Assembly (NCBI RefSeq): GCF_009857135.1
Contig: NZ_CP047318.1
Coordinates: forward strand, 620,001-684,000
Length of the DNA stretch: 64,000 nt
Direction: 5' to 3'
Source: Streptomyces sp. HM190
GTDB lineage: Bacteria; Actinomycetota; Actinomycetes; Streptomycetales; Streptomycetaceae
Positions within the stretch are counted from its first letter, which is position 1. Each line of letters begins with the position of its first letter. This document shows, piece after piece, positions 1 through 8,990 of the stretch. The position numbers were made by a program, and so were the translations under genes. The notes beneath the pieces are model-generated. The model did not search any database. It was not told the origin of the DNA and worked only from the letters and a program-made list of their open reading frames with translations.

Positions 1-477
1 CCCATGCAGTGGACCCCGGACCGCAACGCCGGGTTCTCCGCCTGCGACCCGGGGAAGCTCTACCTGCCGACGATCATGGACCCGGTCTACGGCTACCAGG
101 TCACCAACGTCGAGGCGTCGATGTCCTCGCCCGCGTCGCTGCTGCACTGGACCCGCCGCATGATCGAGATCCGCAAGCAGAACCCCGCCTTCGGGCTCGG
201 CTCGTACACGGAACTCCACTCGTCCAACCCCGCGGTCCTCGCCTATCTGCGCGAGTACAAGGACGACCTCGTGCTGTGCGTGAACAACTTCTCCCGGTTC
301 GCACAGCCCACCGAACTCGACCTGAGCGCCTACGACGGACGCCACCCCGTCGAACTCATCGGCCAGGTCCGTTTCCCCGCCATCGGTGAACTCCCCTATC
401 TGCTCACCCTCGCGGGCCACGGCTTCTACTGGTTCCGGCTCTCCCGAGTCCTCTCCCGCGCCGCCCTAGGGCGTTGA
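1..477 (+). CDS. treS: Trehalose synthase TreS, C-terminal part (5' end outside window)
   Basis: This is the last 158 residues of a GH13 maltose/trehalose isomerase, which interconverts trehalose and maltose in the cytoplasm and feeds maltose to the GlgE route to alpha-glucan. Reading frame 1 is open from the first base. It begins inside the family's conserved PMQWTPDRNAGFS segment, continues with the LYLPTIMDPVYGYQ block, and ends in the beta-sandwich C-domain with ELPYLLTLAGHGFYWFRL, which is typical of TreS. The catalytic barrel lies upstream of the window. The next gene, maltokinase, starts 30 bases downstream, so the two are probably cotranscribed. The identification rests on motif recognition and on gene order (treS, maltokinase, glgB), which is characteristic of actinobacterial glgE operons. 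Confidence 0.93.
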   Translation, partial: PMQWTPDRNAGFSACDPGKLYLPTIMDPVYGYQVTNVEASMSSPASLLHWTRRMIEIRKQNPAFGLGSYTELHSSNPAVLAYLREYKDDLVLCVNNFSRFAQPTELDLSAYDGRHPVELIGQVRFPAIGELPYLLTLAGHGFYWFRLSRVLSRAALGR

Positions 478-506
478 GGCGCGGGCCGGTGAAAGGACGC
501 GTCACC

Positions 507-1889
507 ATGCCGAAGACCGCATTGCTCCGGCCGAGCAGCGACAGGGGCGCCGCCGACCTGATGACCGCGCTCGCGGGGCTGCTGCGCGACTGGCTGCCCC
601 GGCAGCGCTGGTTCGCCGGCAAGGACCGGCCGGTCACGGACCTCACGCTGCTGTCCATGACGGAGCTGTACCCGGGCTGTCTGCACCTGCTGGTGCACAC
701 CGGACATCCCGGTCACAGCAGTCACGGCGGGGTGCCGGCTCCCGGCGGCACTCCCCCGTCCGGGGACTGCTACCAGTTGCTGCTCGGCGTACGGGACCAT
801 CCCGCGCCACGCCTGGGCCGGGCCCTCATCGGGCAGGTGCAGGAGGGTCCGCTCGCGGGACTCACGGTCTACGACGCCCTGCACGACCCCCGGTCGGCGC
901 GGGTGCTGCTGGAACGGCTGCGGAACCCGGGCGCGGCGGGCCCGCTGCGCTTCGAGGGGGATCCGTCGGCGCGGGTGCCGGCCGGGCTGGCGCCGCGGCT
1001 GCTGGACGCCGAGCAGTCCAACTCGTCGCTGGTGTACGGCGACGCGTACATCCTGAAGGTGTTCCGGCGCATCCAGCCCGGTGTCAACCCCGATCTGGAG
1101 GTGCCCGGCGCGCTGGCGGGACAGGGCTGCGGCCGGGTGCCGGCGCCGGTGGCGTGGTTCCGGACGACCCGTCCGTTCGCGGCGACCCTCGGTGTGCTCC
1201 AGCCGTTCCTGCCCGACGCCTCCGACGGCTGGACGCTGGCGCTGGCCGCGCTCGCCTCCGGCGACGACTTCACGGCGCAGTCCCGTGAGCTGGGACGGGC
1301 CACGGCGGAGGTGCACCTCGCGCTGGCCTCGGCGTTCCCCGCCGGGGAGCACGACGAGAACGCGCGGACGGCGGCCGCGATGACCGAGCGGCTCGACGCG
1401 GCGGCGCACAGTGTGCCGGCGCTGCGGCCGTACGTGCCCGGGCTGCGGAACGCGTTCCGCGCGCTGCTCACCTGCGATGCGGGGCCGCCCGCGCAGCGCA
1501 TCCACGGCGATCTGCACCTGGGGCAGGTGCTGCGGGCCGGCCGGGAGTGGTTCGTCATCGACTTCGAGGGCGAGCCGTCCCGTCCGCTCGCCGAGCGGTG
1601 CGGCGCCCAGTCCCCGGTCCGGGACATCGCGGGGATGCTGCGCTCGTTCGACTACGCCGCCCGGCAGCGACGCCCCTGGCGCCCCGAGTGGGCGCGCCGC
1701 TGCCGCGAGGCGTACTGCGCGGGCTATGCCGCCCGCGCCGGCTGGGACCCGCGCAAGAAGCACGGTCTGCTGCGCGCGTATGAGACCGACCGGGCCGTCT
1801 ACGAGGTTCTGTACGAGGCACGGCACCGACCCGACTGGCTCCCCGTACCGATGGCGGCGATCGAGCGTCTCGCCGTAAGAGGAGGTTGA
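507..1889 (+). CDS. mak: Maltokinase (Pep2/Mak)
   Basis: This 460-residue enzyme phosphorylates maltose with ATP to maltose-1-phosphate, the donor precursor for GlgE. The C-terminal half has an aminoglycoside-phosphotransferase-like kinase fold. The catalytic loop reads [12 protein letters not shown] (near residue 335) and is followed by [16 protein letters not shown], the metal-binding DFEGEP signature of maltokinases. The N-terminus carries the [16 protein letters not shown] motif of the family's cap domain. ATG at 507 is chosen because GAAAGGA sits about 8 bases upstream. A TTG (474) and a GTG (489) lie in frame further up but lack a suitable site. AGAGGAGG near the 3' end serves glgB, whose start follows the stop by 4 bases, so the two genes are translationally linked. 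Confidence 0.93.
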   Translation: MPKTALLRPSSDRGAADLMTALAGLLRDWLPRQRWFAGKDRPVTDLTLLSMTELYPGCLHLLVHTGHPGHSSHGGVPAPGGTPPSGDCYQLLLGVRDHPAPRLGRALIGQVQEGPLAGLTVYDALHDPRSARVLLERLRNPGAAGPLRFEGDPSARVPAGLAPRLLDAEQSNSSLVYGDAYILKVFRRIQPGVNPDLEVPGALAGQGCGRVPAPVAWFRTTRPFAATLGVLQPFLPDASDGWTLALAALASGDDFTAQSRELGRATAEVHLALASAFPAGEHDENARTAAAMTERLDAAAHSVPALRPYVPGLRNAFRALLTCDAGPPAQRIHGDLHLGQVLRAGREWFVIDFEGEPSRPLAERCGAQSPVRDIAGMLRSFDYAARQRRPWRPEWARRCREAYCAGYAARAGWDPRKKHGLLRAYETDRAVYEVLYEARHRPDWLPVPMAAIERLAVRGG

Positions 1890-1893
1890 AGCA

Positions 1894-4131
1894 GTGGCCC
1901 TGCGCGACATCACTCCCCCCGAGTCGGCCGGTCCGCCGTCGCACCCGCCGGGCACCTTCGCGGGTGCCCCGCCCCTGTCCGCCGAGGAACGGGGACGGCT
2001 GCTGGCGGGCGCGCACCACGACCCGCACTCCCTCCTGGGTGCGCACCCGGTGCCCGGCGGGATCGCCGTCCGGGCGCTGCGGCCGTACGCGCACGCGGTG
2101 CGGGTCGTCATCGACGGGGTGCGCACGTACCTGTCATCGGAGGGCGACGGGCTGTTCGCGGGGGTGGTGCCGCTCGACGCGATCCCCGACTACACGCTGC
2201 TGGTGTCGTACGAGGACGCCGACCTGGAACTGCACGACCCGTACCGGTTCCTTCCGGCGCTCGGCGACCTGGATCTGCATCTGATCCGGGAGGGCCGCCA
2301 CGAGCAGTTGTGGAAGGCGCTCGGTGCCGAGCCGATGGTCCACCAGGGTGTGGCCGGCACCCGCTTCACGGTGTGGGCGCCGAACGCTCAAGGGGTGCGG
2401 GTCGCCGGGGACTTCGGCTGCTGGGACGGGACGGCGTTCCCGATGCGGTCGCTGGGGTCGTCCGGGGTGTGGGAGCTGTTCCTGCCGGGCGTCGGCGAGG
2501 GCTCCCGGTACAAGTTCGAGATCACCTCCCGGCACGGGCACCGCTTCCTCAAGGCCGACCCGATGGCGCGGCAGGCGGAGGTGCCGCCCGCGACGGCGTC
2601 CGTGGTGACGGTCTCGCACCACGAGTGGGGCGACGCGGAGTGGATGGCGCGGCGCGGGGACACCCCGGTGCACGAGGCGCCTTTCTCGGTGTACGAGGTG
2701 CATCTGCCGTCCTGGAAACCGGGATTGACGTACCGTCAGCTGGCGGACGAGCTGCCGGCGTATGTGAGGGACCTCGGTTTCACGCATGTGGAGTTCATGC
2801 CGGTCGCCCAGCACCCGTTCAGTGGGTCCTGGGGCTACCAGGTCACCGGGTTCTACGCGCCCACGGCTCGGCTCGGCGGCCCGGACGACCTGAAGCACCT
2901 GATCGACTCCCTGCACCGGGCGGGGATCGGCGTGATCATGGACTGGGTTCCGGCGCACTTCCCCAAGGACGACTGGGCGCTGGCCCGCTTCGACGGGGAG
3001 CCGTTGTACGAGCCCGGGGACTGGCGGCGGGCCGAGCATCCGGACTGGGGGACGTACGAGTTCGACTTCGGGCGCACGGAGGTCCGCAACTTCCTCGTCG
3101 CGAACGCCGTGTACTGGTGCGAGGAGTTCCACGTCGACGGGCTGCGCGTGGACGCCGTCGCGTCGATGCTCTACCTCGACTACTCACGTGACTCCGGCCA
3201 GTGGTCGCCGAACGTGTTCGGTGGGCGGGAGGACCTGGACGCGGTGGCCTTCCTCCAGGAGATGAACGCGACCGTGTACCGGCGGGCGCCGGGCGTGGTG
3301 ACCATCGCGGAGGAGTCCACGGCGTGGGACGGCGTGACCCGGCCCACGGACAGCGGTGGACTGGGCTTCGGTCTGAAGTGGAACATGGGCTGGATGCACG
3401 ACTCGCTCGGCTACATGGCGAAGGAGCCGGTGCACCGCAAGTACCACCACAACGAGATGACGTTCTCCATGGTGTACGCGTACAGCGAGAACTACGTCCT
3501 GCCGATCTCCCACGACGAGGTCGTGCACGGCAAGCAGGCGCTGGTGTCGAAGATGCCGGGCGACTGGTGGCAGCGACGCGCCAACCACCGGGCGTACCTG
3601 GGCTTCATGTGGGCGCACCCCGGCAAGCAGCTCCTGTTCATGGGGCAGGAGTTCGCCCAGGGCGGCGAATGGTCCGAGCCGCACGGCCCGGACTGGTGGC
3701 TCCTCGACCCCGGCTACGGCGCCGAACCCGATCACCGGGGCGTGCGGGACCTGGTCCGTGACCTGAACACGCTCTACCGGGGCACCCCGGCGCTCTGGCA
3801 GCGCGACAGTGATCCGGCGGGCTTCCAGTGGGTCAAGGGCGACGCCGCCGAGGACAACGTCTTCGCGTTCCTGCGGCTCGCCGCGGACGGCACCCCGCTG
3901 CTGTGCGTCTCCCACCTCAGCCCCGTGGTGCGCCACGACTACTGCCTCGGCGCGCCCGGCGACATCCCCGCCTGGCGGGAGGTCCTCAACACCGACGCGG
4001 CGGCCTACGGCGGCGGCGACGTCGTCAACGCCGACCCCGTGAAGGCGGAGCCCGCTCCCTACGACGGCCGCCCGGCCACGCTCCGGCTGACCCTGCCCCC
4101 GCTGGCGACGATCTGGCTCAAGCCCGCGTAG
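1894..4131 (+). CDS. glgB: 1,4-alpha-glucan branching enzyme GlgB
   Basis: This 745-residue GH13 enzyme introduces alpha-1,6 branches into the alpha-glucan polymer made by GlgE. After an actinobacterial N-terminal extension there is a CBM48-type beta-sandwich ([20 protein letters not shown], about residue 155) and then the catalytic barrel. Catalytic signatures are [18 protein letters not shown] (nucleophile Asp, near 420), [10 protein letters not shown] (acid/base Glu, near 472) and [12 protein letters not shown] (near 540). Length is typical for the family. The GTG start has AGAGGAGG 8 bases upstream, inside the end of the maltokinase gene. Together with treS and maltokinase it forms the end of a trehalose-to-glucan operon; glgE itself is presumably upstream of the window. 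Confidence 0.96.
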   Translation: MALRDITPPESAGPPSHPPGTFAGAPPLSAEERGRLLAGAHHDPHSLLGAHPVPGGIAVRALRPYAHAVRVVIDGVRTYLSSEGDGLFAGVVPLDAIPDYTLLVSYEDADLELHDPYRFLPALGDLDLHLIREGRHEQLWKALGAEPMVHQGVAGTRFTVWAPNAQGVRVAGDFGCWDGTAFPMRSLGSSGVWELFLPGVGEGSRYKFEITSRHGHRFLKADPMARQAEVPPATASVVTVSHHEWGDAEWMARRGDTPVHEAPFSVYEVHLPSWKPGLTYRQLADELPAYVRDLGFTHVEFMPVAQHPFSGSWGYQVTGFYAPTARLGGPDDLKHLIDSLHRAGIGVIMDWVPAHFPKDDWALARFDGEPLYEPGDWRRAEHPDWGTYEFDFGRTEVRNFLVANAVYWCEEFHVDGLRVDAVASMLYLDYSRDSGQWSPNVFGGREDLDAVAFLQEMNATVYRRAPGVVTIAEESTAWDGVTRPTDSGGLGFGLKWNMGWMHDSLGYMAKEPVHRKYHHNEMTFSMVYAYSENYVLPISHDEVVHGKQALVSKMPGDWWQRRANHRAYLGFMWAHPGKQLLFMGQEFAQGGEWSEPHGPDWWLLDPGYGAEPDHRGVRDLVRDLNTLYRGTPALWQRDSDPAGFQWVKGDAAEDNVFAFLRLAADGTPLLCVSHLSPVVRHDYCLGAPGDIPAWREVLNTDAAAYGGGDVVNADPVKAEPAPYDGRPATLRLTLPPLATIWLKPA

Positions 4132-4187
4132 ATCCCGGCGTGAACTGGGCGGACGGCTCTCCCCGCACTCTCTGTTACCGTGCACAT

Positions 4188-4586
4188 ATGGCAGCGAACA
4201 CGGCCGATGCCCGGCTGGAGGAACAGTGGCGGGACATCCTCGCGGTGCACGCCCGCACGATGTGCGAGATCGACCGCGCGCTACATCCCCACGGCCTCGG
4301 GGCCAGTGACTTCGAGGTGCTGGACGTCCTCGCGTCCGGGCTCGCCGCCGCGGACGCCGACGACCACTGCCGGGTGCAGAACATCGCGGGGAAGATCCAC
4401 CTCAGTCAGAGCGCCCTGTCCCGGCTGATCGCACGGCTGGAGAAGGACGGCCTGGTCACGCGGTCGGTCTGCGCCGAGGACCGGCGCGGGGTCCGGGTCG
4501 CCCTCACCGACAAGGGCCGCTCGCTGCACTCCGAGGTGCTGCCGCTGCAGCGGGACGTCCTCGCGAGGACGCTGCGCGGCGACTGA
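4188..4586 (+). CDS. MarR-family transcriptional regulator
   Basis: A 132-residue protein with a MarR winged helix-turn-helix: an N-terminal dimerisation helix (EEQWRDILAVHARTMCEIDRAL), the recognition region IAGKIHLSQSALSRLIARLEKDGLVTR (residues about 65-95), and the wing CAEDRRGVRVALTDKGR, which is diagnostic of the family. The ATG is 56 bases after the glgB stop. No purine-rich ribosome site precedes it (the bases just upstream read TTACCGTGCACAT), so it may be leaderless with its own promoter. Its target is unknown. It is not part of the glgE operon in function by any visible evidence, although readthrough from glgB is possible. Confidence 0.88.
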   Translation: MAANTADARLEEQWRDILAVHARTMCEIDRALHPHGLGASDFEVLDVLASGLAAADADDHCRVQNIAGKIHLSQSALSRLIARLEKDGLVTRSVCAEDRRGVRVALTDKGRSLHSEVLPLQRDVLARTLRGD

Positions 4587-4672
4587 CCGACGCGCACCGG
4601 CGCCCTCGCGTCCGGAGAGGGGGCCGCGAGGTCCGTACACATCCCGGGCAGCCCCTCCCCGGACGGTGGAGG

Positions 4673-5092
4673 TCAGACGTCGTGCCTTCCCAGCAGGGTG
4701 CCCACGTCGTGGGCCTCCAGGGTCAGGCCGTACGGTGAGCCGGCGTCGATGGTCAGGAACAGATCGCTGTCGGGCCACTGCGAGGCGAGGGCCCCGAGCG
4801 GTACCAGCCGGTAGCGGGAGACGAACGGCAGCAACTCGGCCATCGCCGGTTCCGAGGTGAACACCGGGACGACCTGTTCTCCTCCGGGCTGCTCCAGGAC
4901 GGGCAGCGTCACGGCCGTGGGGTCGTTCAGGGCCGCGTCGTCGGCGTCGTCGGGCACGGGCACCAGGACGTCGCTCCCGGCCAGGGTGTCCAGCGCGGCC
5001 GTGTCGCCGTTGTCGAGGGCGAGGGCGGTCAGCGCCCGCTGAGCCGGGGTGGCGTCCTGGGGCGCGGGATGGTTGTTGGCGGGTATGTCCAT
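4673..5092 (-). CDS. SseB-like domain protein
   Basis: A 139-residue soluble acidic protein resembling the SseB N-terminal domain family, which is common in streptomycetes and has no established biochemical role. Visible features are an N-terminal helix with AQRALTALALDNGDTAALDTL, a central strand pair VLVPVP...VTLPVLEQPGGEQVVPVFTS, and the C-terminal YGLTLEAHDVGTLL. The alternation of short hydrophobic strands with VPVFTSEPAM is the family hallmark. It lies convergent with the MarR gene and 138 bases downstream of the amylase gene on the same strand, with a hairpin in between, so it is probably transcribed separately. Family assignment is by pattern only. Confidence 0.7.
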   Translation of the reverse strand: MDIPANNHPAPQDATPAQRALTALALDNGDTAALDTLAGSDVLVPVPDDADDAALNDPTAVTLPVLEQPGGEQVVPVFTSEPAMAELLPFVSRYRLVPLGALASQWPDSDLFLTIDAGSPYGLTLEAHDVGTLLGRHDV

Positions 5093-5183
5093 GGAAGATC
5101 CCTGATGGTGGGGACGGGCCGCCCGGACGAGATCGGTACCGGGCGCGACGCCCCTCGCGTACCCGATCCGCGGACGGCCAATC

Positions 5184-5221
5184 CTGTGCCCCGCCGATGC
5201 CGTGCGGCGGACGGGGCACAG
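5184..5221 (-). terminator. Hairpin terminator downstream of the amylase gene
   Basis: A perfect 10-bp arm pair (5184-5193 with 5212-5221) encloses a further G/C-rich inner pairing. It lies just after the stop codon of the secreted amylase on the minus strand and has no U tract, as is usual in Streptomyces. Confidence 0.6.
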
Positions 5222-5230
5222 GTCGGGGGC

Positions 5231-8215
5231 TCACTTCAGATACGGCCCGTCGACACCGATCCTGCCGGGGCCGTTCAGCACGTACACCCGCAGGTTGCCC
5301 TTGCCGGGGGCGGTCACGGCGAGCCTGCCGTCGGTGACGGTCCGGACATCGCCGGTGACGGCGTCACGATAGGTGCCGTTCGGGACGCAGGTGAAGGTGG
5401 CGGCGCCGGTGACGGTGACCAGGGCGAAGCTGTCCGTGGCCCCGGCGGTGTACCGGCGTTTGAAGGCCATCTGGCCGCTGACGCCCTCGGTGGAGTACTG
5501 GCCCGTCTGCAGGGCCGGGACCGCCCGGCGGATCTGGTTCAGCCGTTGCAGATGCCGGACCAGCGGCTGGGCCAGGGTCGTGGCGACCTGGCCGCTCGCG
5601 GAGTCGGCCCTGCCGAAGTCGGAGGCGGTGACCGATCCGGCGAGGTGGTCGCCGAAGTAGGCGCGGCCCGTGGTGGACAGGGGGCAGCTGGGGCCGCAGT
5701 CGATCTTCCGGCCCTTCTGGAACTCGATCTCGGATCCGTAGTACAGCGTGGGGATGCCGCGGAACGTCCACATCAGGGCCATGTTCTCGGCCCAGGCGTC
5801 CGTTCCTCCGCTGTACCGCTCGCTCGACTTGTTCGGTCCGTAGTCGTGGCTGTCGACGTAGACGACGTTGTAGGTGGCGTCGTTGACGCTGTCGTCGGAG
5901 TCCTTGCCGTTGGAGAAGGCGTTCTGCGCGTCGCTGAAGTTCATGTGCATGCGCATGTCGATGATGTTCATCCCGGAGAACCGGCTGTGGTCCGGTGCGT
6001 GGTAGTCGTTGCCCTGCAGGAAGGCGTTGGTGGAGGTCGGCTGGCCTCCGGTGCCCAGACCGTTCTCGTACGCGTACTGCTCCAGGGCGGCCTTCTCGTC
6101 GTCGGCGCTGTACTCCTTGCGCTCCTTCCAGGTGTAGAACTGCGCCGAGTGGTTGACCGAGCCGCGGTTCCACTTGTCGTTGACGAAGGCCGCGACCTCT
6201 CCGAAGACGAAGAAGTTCTTCGCGGCCTCCGCGCCGAACTTCCGTGTGACGCGTTCCTGGATGGCCGGCAGGAAGCGGCGGTTCCAGGTGACGCGCGGGA
6301 TGTGGACGGCGGTGTCGACGCGGAAACCGTCGACGCCCATGTCGATGTACTTGTCGTAGGCGCCGATCAGGTAGTTCTGCACGGCCGGGTTCTCGGTGTC
6401 GAAGTCGGCGAGGTCCTCGTGCAGCCAGCAGGAGCGCGCGTCCTCGCCCTCCCAGTTCCCGATCCAGCACTGGTGGTAGTACGCCTTGGGGAACATGCCC
6501 GACGTGGGGCTCGGCCACTGGCAGTTGTAGAGGGTGTAGCCCTCGGCGCTCTTCCCGCCGGTCGGCCTGCCCCAGTTGACGCAGGTGTTGCCGGTCGGCT
6601 CGGCCGTCGACCACAGGTCGCCGTTGTAGTACGACTTCCCCGACTTGGGCTCGACGGTGAGGCCGTCGTAGGTGAAGCCCTCGTTCCGTTCGTCGTAGTA
6701 CCAGCTCCACTGGCTGTCCCGGACGCCGTACACGGTGGGCGTGAACAGGCCCTTGGCGCCCCAGCGGGAGCTGTGGTTGTAGACGACGTCCTGGTAGATC
6801 TTCATGCCCTTGGCGTGGGCCGCGTCGATGAGGTCCTGGTAGGAGGCGCCCGCGGACTCCAGACGGGGGTCGACCTTGTAGAAGTCGTAGCCGTGGTAGC
6901 CGTGGTAGTCGTAGTCCGAACGGTTGAGGACGACCGGGGTGATCCAGACCGCGGAGAAGCCGAGCGCCTTGATGTAGTCGAGCTTGGCGACCAGGCCCTT
7001 GAAGTCGCCGCGGAACATGGGGTCGTCGGCCTCGGCGTTGCCGGACTTGGTGTGCTGGCTGCCGCCCCGGTTGTTGCCGCTGTCGCCGTCGAAGAAGCGG
7101 GCGGTCAGGACGAAGTAGATGGGGTCCTTGCGCGGGTCGGTGCCGAGGGGGGTGCCGCCGGCGGGTGCGGGCGGCTTCTCGCCGGTCGTGGCGGTGGCCG
7201 TGGCGGAGGCGGGCGAGACGTTGCCGGCGGCGTCGACCGCCCGGACCGTGTACGTGTACGGCGTCCGCTCCTCCAGTGCGGTGTCGGACAGGACGGTCGA
7301 GGCCACGTCGGTGACGGTCGTGCCCGTGGTGCCGCCGGTGCGGGTGACCTGGTACCTGGTGACGCCCCTGTTGTCGGTGGCGGCCTCCCAGCTCACCACG
7401 ACCGAGGTGCCGTCGGCGCTCGCGGTGACCTTCGTGGGGGCGGTGGGGGGTTCGGTGTCCGGTGCCTCGGCGGCGCACGGGTCCTTCGCGTTGGCGGTGA
7501 CCGTGCGGTCCTTCACGGTGGTCGTGCCGGCGGGGAGGGTGTAGTCGGCGCTGTTGTTGTTGTCCCAGACGCCGTTGCCGTTGTTGAAGGCCGCCTTGAG
7601 GGAGGTGGCGGTGCCGAGGTCGAGGGTCTTGCGCCACCAGCCGGCGCAGGCTGCCTCCATGCCGACGCCGGGAGGGGTCGTCCACGAGCCGCCGGCGGGC
7701 TGGTAGTGGATGTTCGCGGTGGTCCAGCCGGTCGTCGCGGTGGAGTAGTAGACGGTCGCTCTGGTGCCCTCGACGGGGCCGGTGTCGGCACACGGGTCGC
7801 TGTGGGCGATCACACCGTCCTTGACGGTGAGGGTGCCCGTGCCGAGGGCGTAGTCGGCGCCGCCGTTGTTGTCCCAGGTGCCGCTGCCGTTGTTGAAGGT
7901 GGCCTTCAGACCGGTGGCCGCGCCGAGGTCCACGGTCTTCTTCACCCAGTCGGTGCAGGCGGCCTCCATGCGGGTGCCCGGCACGGTCGTCCAACTGCCG
8001 CCCTCGGGGGCGTAGTGGAGGTAGGTCGAGGACCAGTTCTTGGTCTTCGTGTAGTAGAAGACCGTCGCCGTGTTCGTCCCGGCGGCGGCCGGTTCCAGAG
8101 CGGCACGGGCGGTTCCGGGCGTGGCCGTGAGCGCTCCGAGGAGGGCAGCCGCGACGACCAGCGCCACGCGTGGACGTCGTGGCCGGTGTGGGGATGTGCG
8201 TCTCAGCGGTCTCAC
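5231..8215 (-). CDS. Secreted multidomain alpha-amylase (GH13) with two starch-binding modules
   Basis: A 994-residue exported enzyme expected to hydrolyse starch or related alpha-glucans. A GTG at 8215 is chosen because GGAG lies 5 bases upstream and it gives a clean arginine-rich signal peptide with a hydrophobic core and an ARA cleavage site (about residues 1-38). Next come two about 95-residue CBM25-like modules (each with a TVFYYxTxxxW...HY segment and a FNNGxGxWDNN motif), then one fibronectin type III domain, then a GH13 barrel. Catalytic blocks are DVVYNHSS, GVDGFRVDTAVHIPR (nucleophile near 633), FVFGEVAAF (acid/base near 672) and YVDSHDYG (near 787). A C-terminal beta domain ends at NGPGRIGVDGPYLK. 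The gene is monocistronic. CTTGCAG-type repeats lie upstream. A pullulanase-like specificity cannot be excluded from sequence alone. Confidence 0.93.
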   Translation of the reverse strand: MRPLRRTSPHRPRRPRVALVVAAALLGALTATPGTARAALEPAAAGTNTATVFYYTKTKNWSSTYLHYAPEGGSWTTVPGTRMEAACTDWVKKTVDLGAATGLKATFNNGSGTWDNNGGADYALGTGTLTVKDGVIAHSDPCADTGPVEGTRATVYYSTATTGWTTANIHYQPAGGSWTTPPGVGMEAACAGWWRKTLDLGTATSLKAAFNNGNGVWDNNNSADYTLPAGTTTVKDRTVTANAKDPCAAEAPDTEPPTAPTKVTASADGTSVVVSWEAATDNRGVTRYQVTRTGGTTGTTVTDVASTVLSDTALEERTPYTYTVRAVDAAGNVSPASATATATTGEKPPAPAGGTPLGTDPRKDPIYFVLTARFFDGDSGNNRGGSQHTKSGNAEADDPMFRGDFKGLVAKLDYIKALGFSAVWITPVVLNRSDYDYHGYHGYDFYKVDPRLESAGASYQDLIDAAHAKGMKIYQDVVYNHSSRWGAKGLFTPTVYGVRDSQWSWYYDERNEGFTYDGLTVEPKSGKSYYNGDLWSTAEPTGNTCVNWGRPTGGKSAEGYTLYNCQWPSPTSGMFPKAYYHQCWIGNWEGEDARSCWLHEDLADFDTENPAVQNYLIGAYDKYIDMGVDGFRVDTAVHIPRVTWNRRFLPAIQERVTRKFGAEAAKNFFVFGEVAAFVNDKWNRGSVNHSAQFYTWKERKEYSADDEKAALEQYAYENGLGTGGQPTSTNAFLQGNDYHAPDHSRFSGMNIIDMRMHMNFSDAQNAFSNGKDSDDSVNDATYNVVYVDSHDYGPNKSSERYSGGTDAWAENMALMWTFRGIPTLYYGSEIEFQKGRKIDCGPSCPLSTTGRAYFGDHLAGSVTASDFGRADSASGQVATTLAQPLVRHLQRLNQIRRAVPALQTGQYSTEGVSGQMAFKRRYTAGATDSFALVTVTGAATFTCVPNGTYRDAVTGDVRTVTDGRLAVTAPGKGNLRVYVLNGPGRIGVDGPYLK

Positions 8216-8252
8216 AGGGACTCCAATGCGGGTGGGGAGGAGGAGAGTTGCT

Positions 8253-8291
8253 CTGCAAGATGAACCGGAAAGTTCCAGAAAGGGCTTGCAG
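8253..8291 (-). promoter_or_regulatory. Inverted CTGCAAG/CTTGCAG pair upstream of the amylase gene
   Basis: CTGCAAG at 8253-8259 and CTTGCAG at 8285-8291 form a 7-bp inverted pair separated by 25 bases, 38-76 bases upstream of the amylase GTG. Streptomyces maltose/amylase genes are controlled by the LacI-type repressor MalR/Reg1, which binds short TTGCA-containing repeats. This is therefore a plausible operator, inferred from pattern and position. Confidence 0.35.
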
Positions 8292-8556
8292 GCGGAAGCT
8301 ACAGGGACATGACAGTGGCGTAAAGGGATCGCGCAACGGGCGTTCGCACACAGGGGGTTCGCGCGGAGGCCGAGTGCGTGGCGGGCTCGGGGCGGACGCG
8401 AGCCGCCGGGGGCCGGCGGAGCCCTCGGGTGAGAGTCGAGCGCTTTCGCCTCGACCTGCCCCGGTTCGACGGCGAGCGCGAGCGGACCGAACAGCATCGG
8501 CGGATCGCGGAGCCGGCCCGGATGATCCTCCGGAGAACCCGGACACCGGCCTCCAC

Positions 8557-8729
8557 GCCCGGATGCCGGGCCACGGGGACTACGTCACCCGGAGCAGGGC
8601 GTGCCGCTCGAAGGACCCGAAGGGCCATGAGAGCTGCGTCTCACCGTCAACGACTCATGGGGTTTCCAGCACCGCGACGACAACCACAAGTCGGTGCGCC
8701 GGCTGGTGCGCCACTGCACCGAGACGAAT
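8557..8729 (+). pseudogene. Relic of an alpha-L-fucosidase (GH29) gene
   Basis: Reading across one frameshift and one stop recovers a GH29-like stretch. It begins ARMPGHGDYVT. A shift near 8590 then gives PEQGVPLEGPEGP, and a TGA at 8628 stands where the family has Trp. It continues ELRLTVNDSWGF then QHRDDNHKSVRRLVRHCTET. The GDYxTPEQ...W-E-xx-T-x-NDSWGY...NHKS order is typical of bacterial alpha-L-fucosidases near the end of the catalytic domain. The expected following block (SRGGNLLLNVGP) is absent. Only about 57 codons are recognisable, and no ribosome binding site or complete domain remains. The rest of the gene appears deleted. Confidence 0.55.
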
Positions 8730-8990
8730 CGACGCCCCGGCGAGGCCGGCCTGGACCCGTACCCGTACCCGTACCCGCACGCGACGGTGCTCGCCGTCGA
8801 GTACGACGGGGAAGTGGACCTCCACCAGGGCTCGGGGCGCGCCTCACCGCCGACGAGCGCGGCGGGGCGGCACGCGGCGGGCGCGGGAGGGCAAGACATC
8901 GATGTGCAGGGGCTCGTCACCACCCCGGTGGCGGGATCGAGCGGGCGTCGGTTTAGCATATGAGCGCCGCCTAGCTCGAAAGATAAATCT

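Larger units (their letters stand above)
8216..8990. other. Divergent intergenic region, mostly decayed DNA
   Basis: A 775-base stretch lies between the amylase (minus) and the GAPDH (plus). It holds the putative amylase operator near 8253-8291, a frameshifted fragment of a GH29 fucosidase near 8557-8729, and a short CCGTAC triplication near 8756. Just before the GAPDH start there is A/T-richer sequence (TTTAGCATATGA, 8951-8962), which is unusual here and may be promoter. No intact gene is supported. Confidence 0.6.

Noticed and set aside
474..506. Upstream TTG or GTG starts for maltokinase
   Set aside because: The ATG at 507 has a good GAAAGGA site at proper distance; the earlier codons do not.
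5069..8263. Long plus-strand frame across the amylase gene
   Set aside because: The minus strand encodes a complete signal peptide, starch-binding modules and GH13 catalytic blocks; the plus frame is Gly/Val-rich noise.
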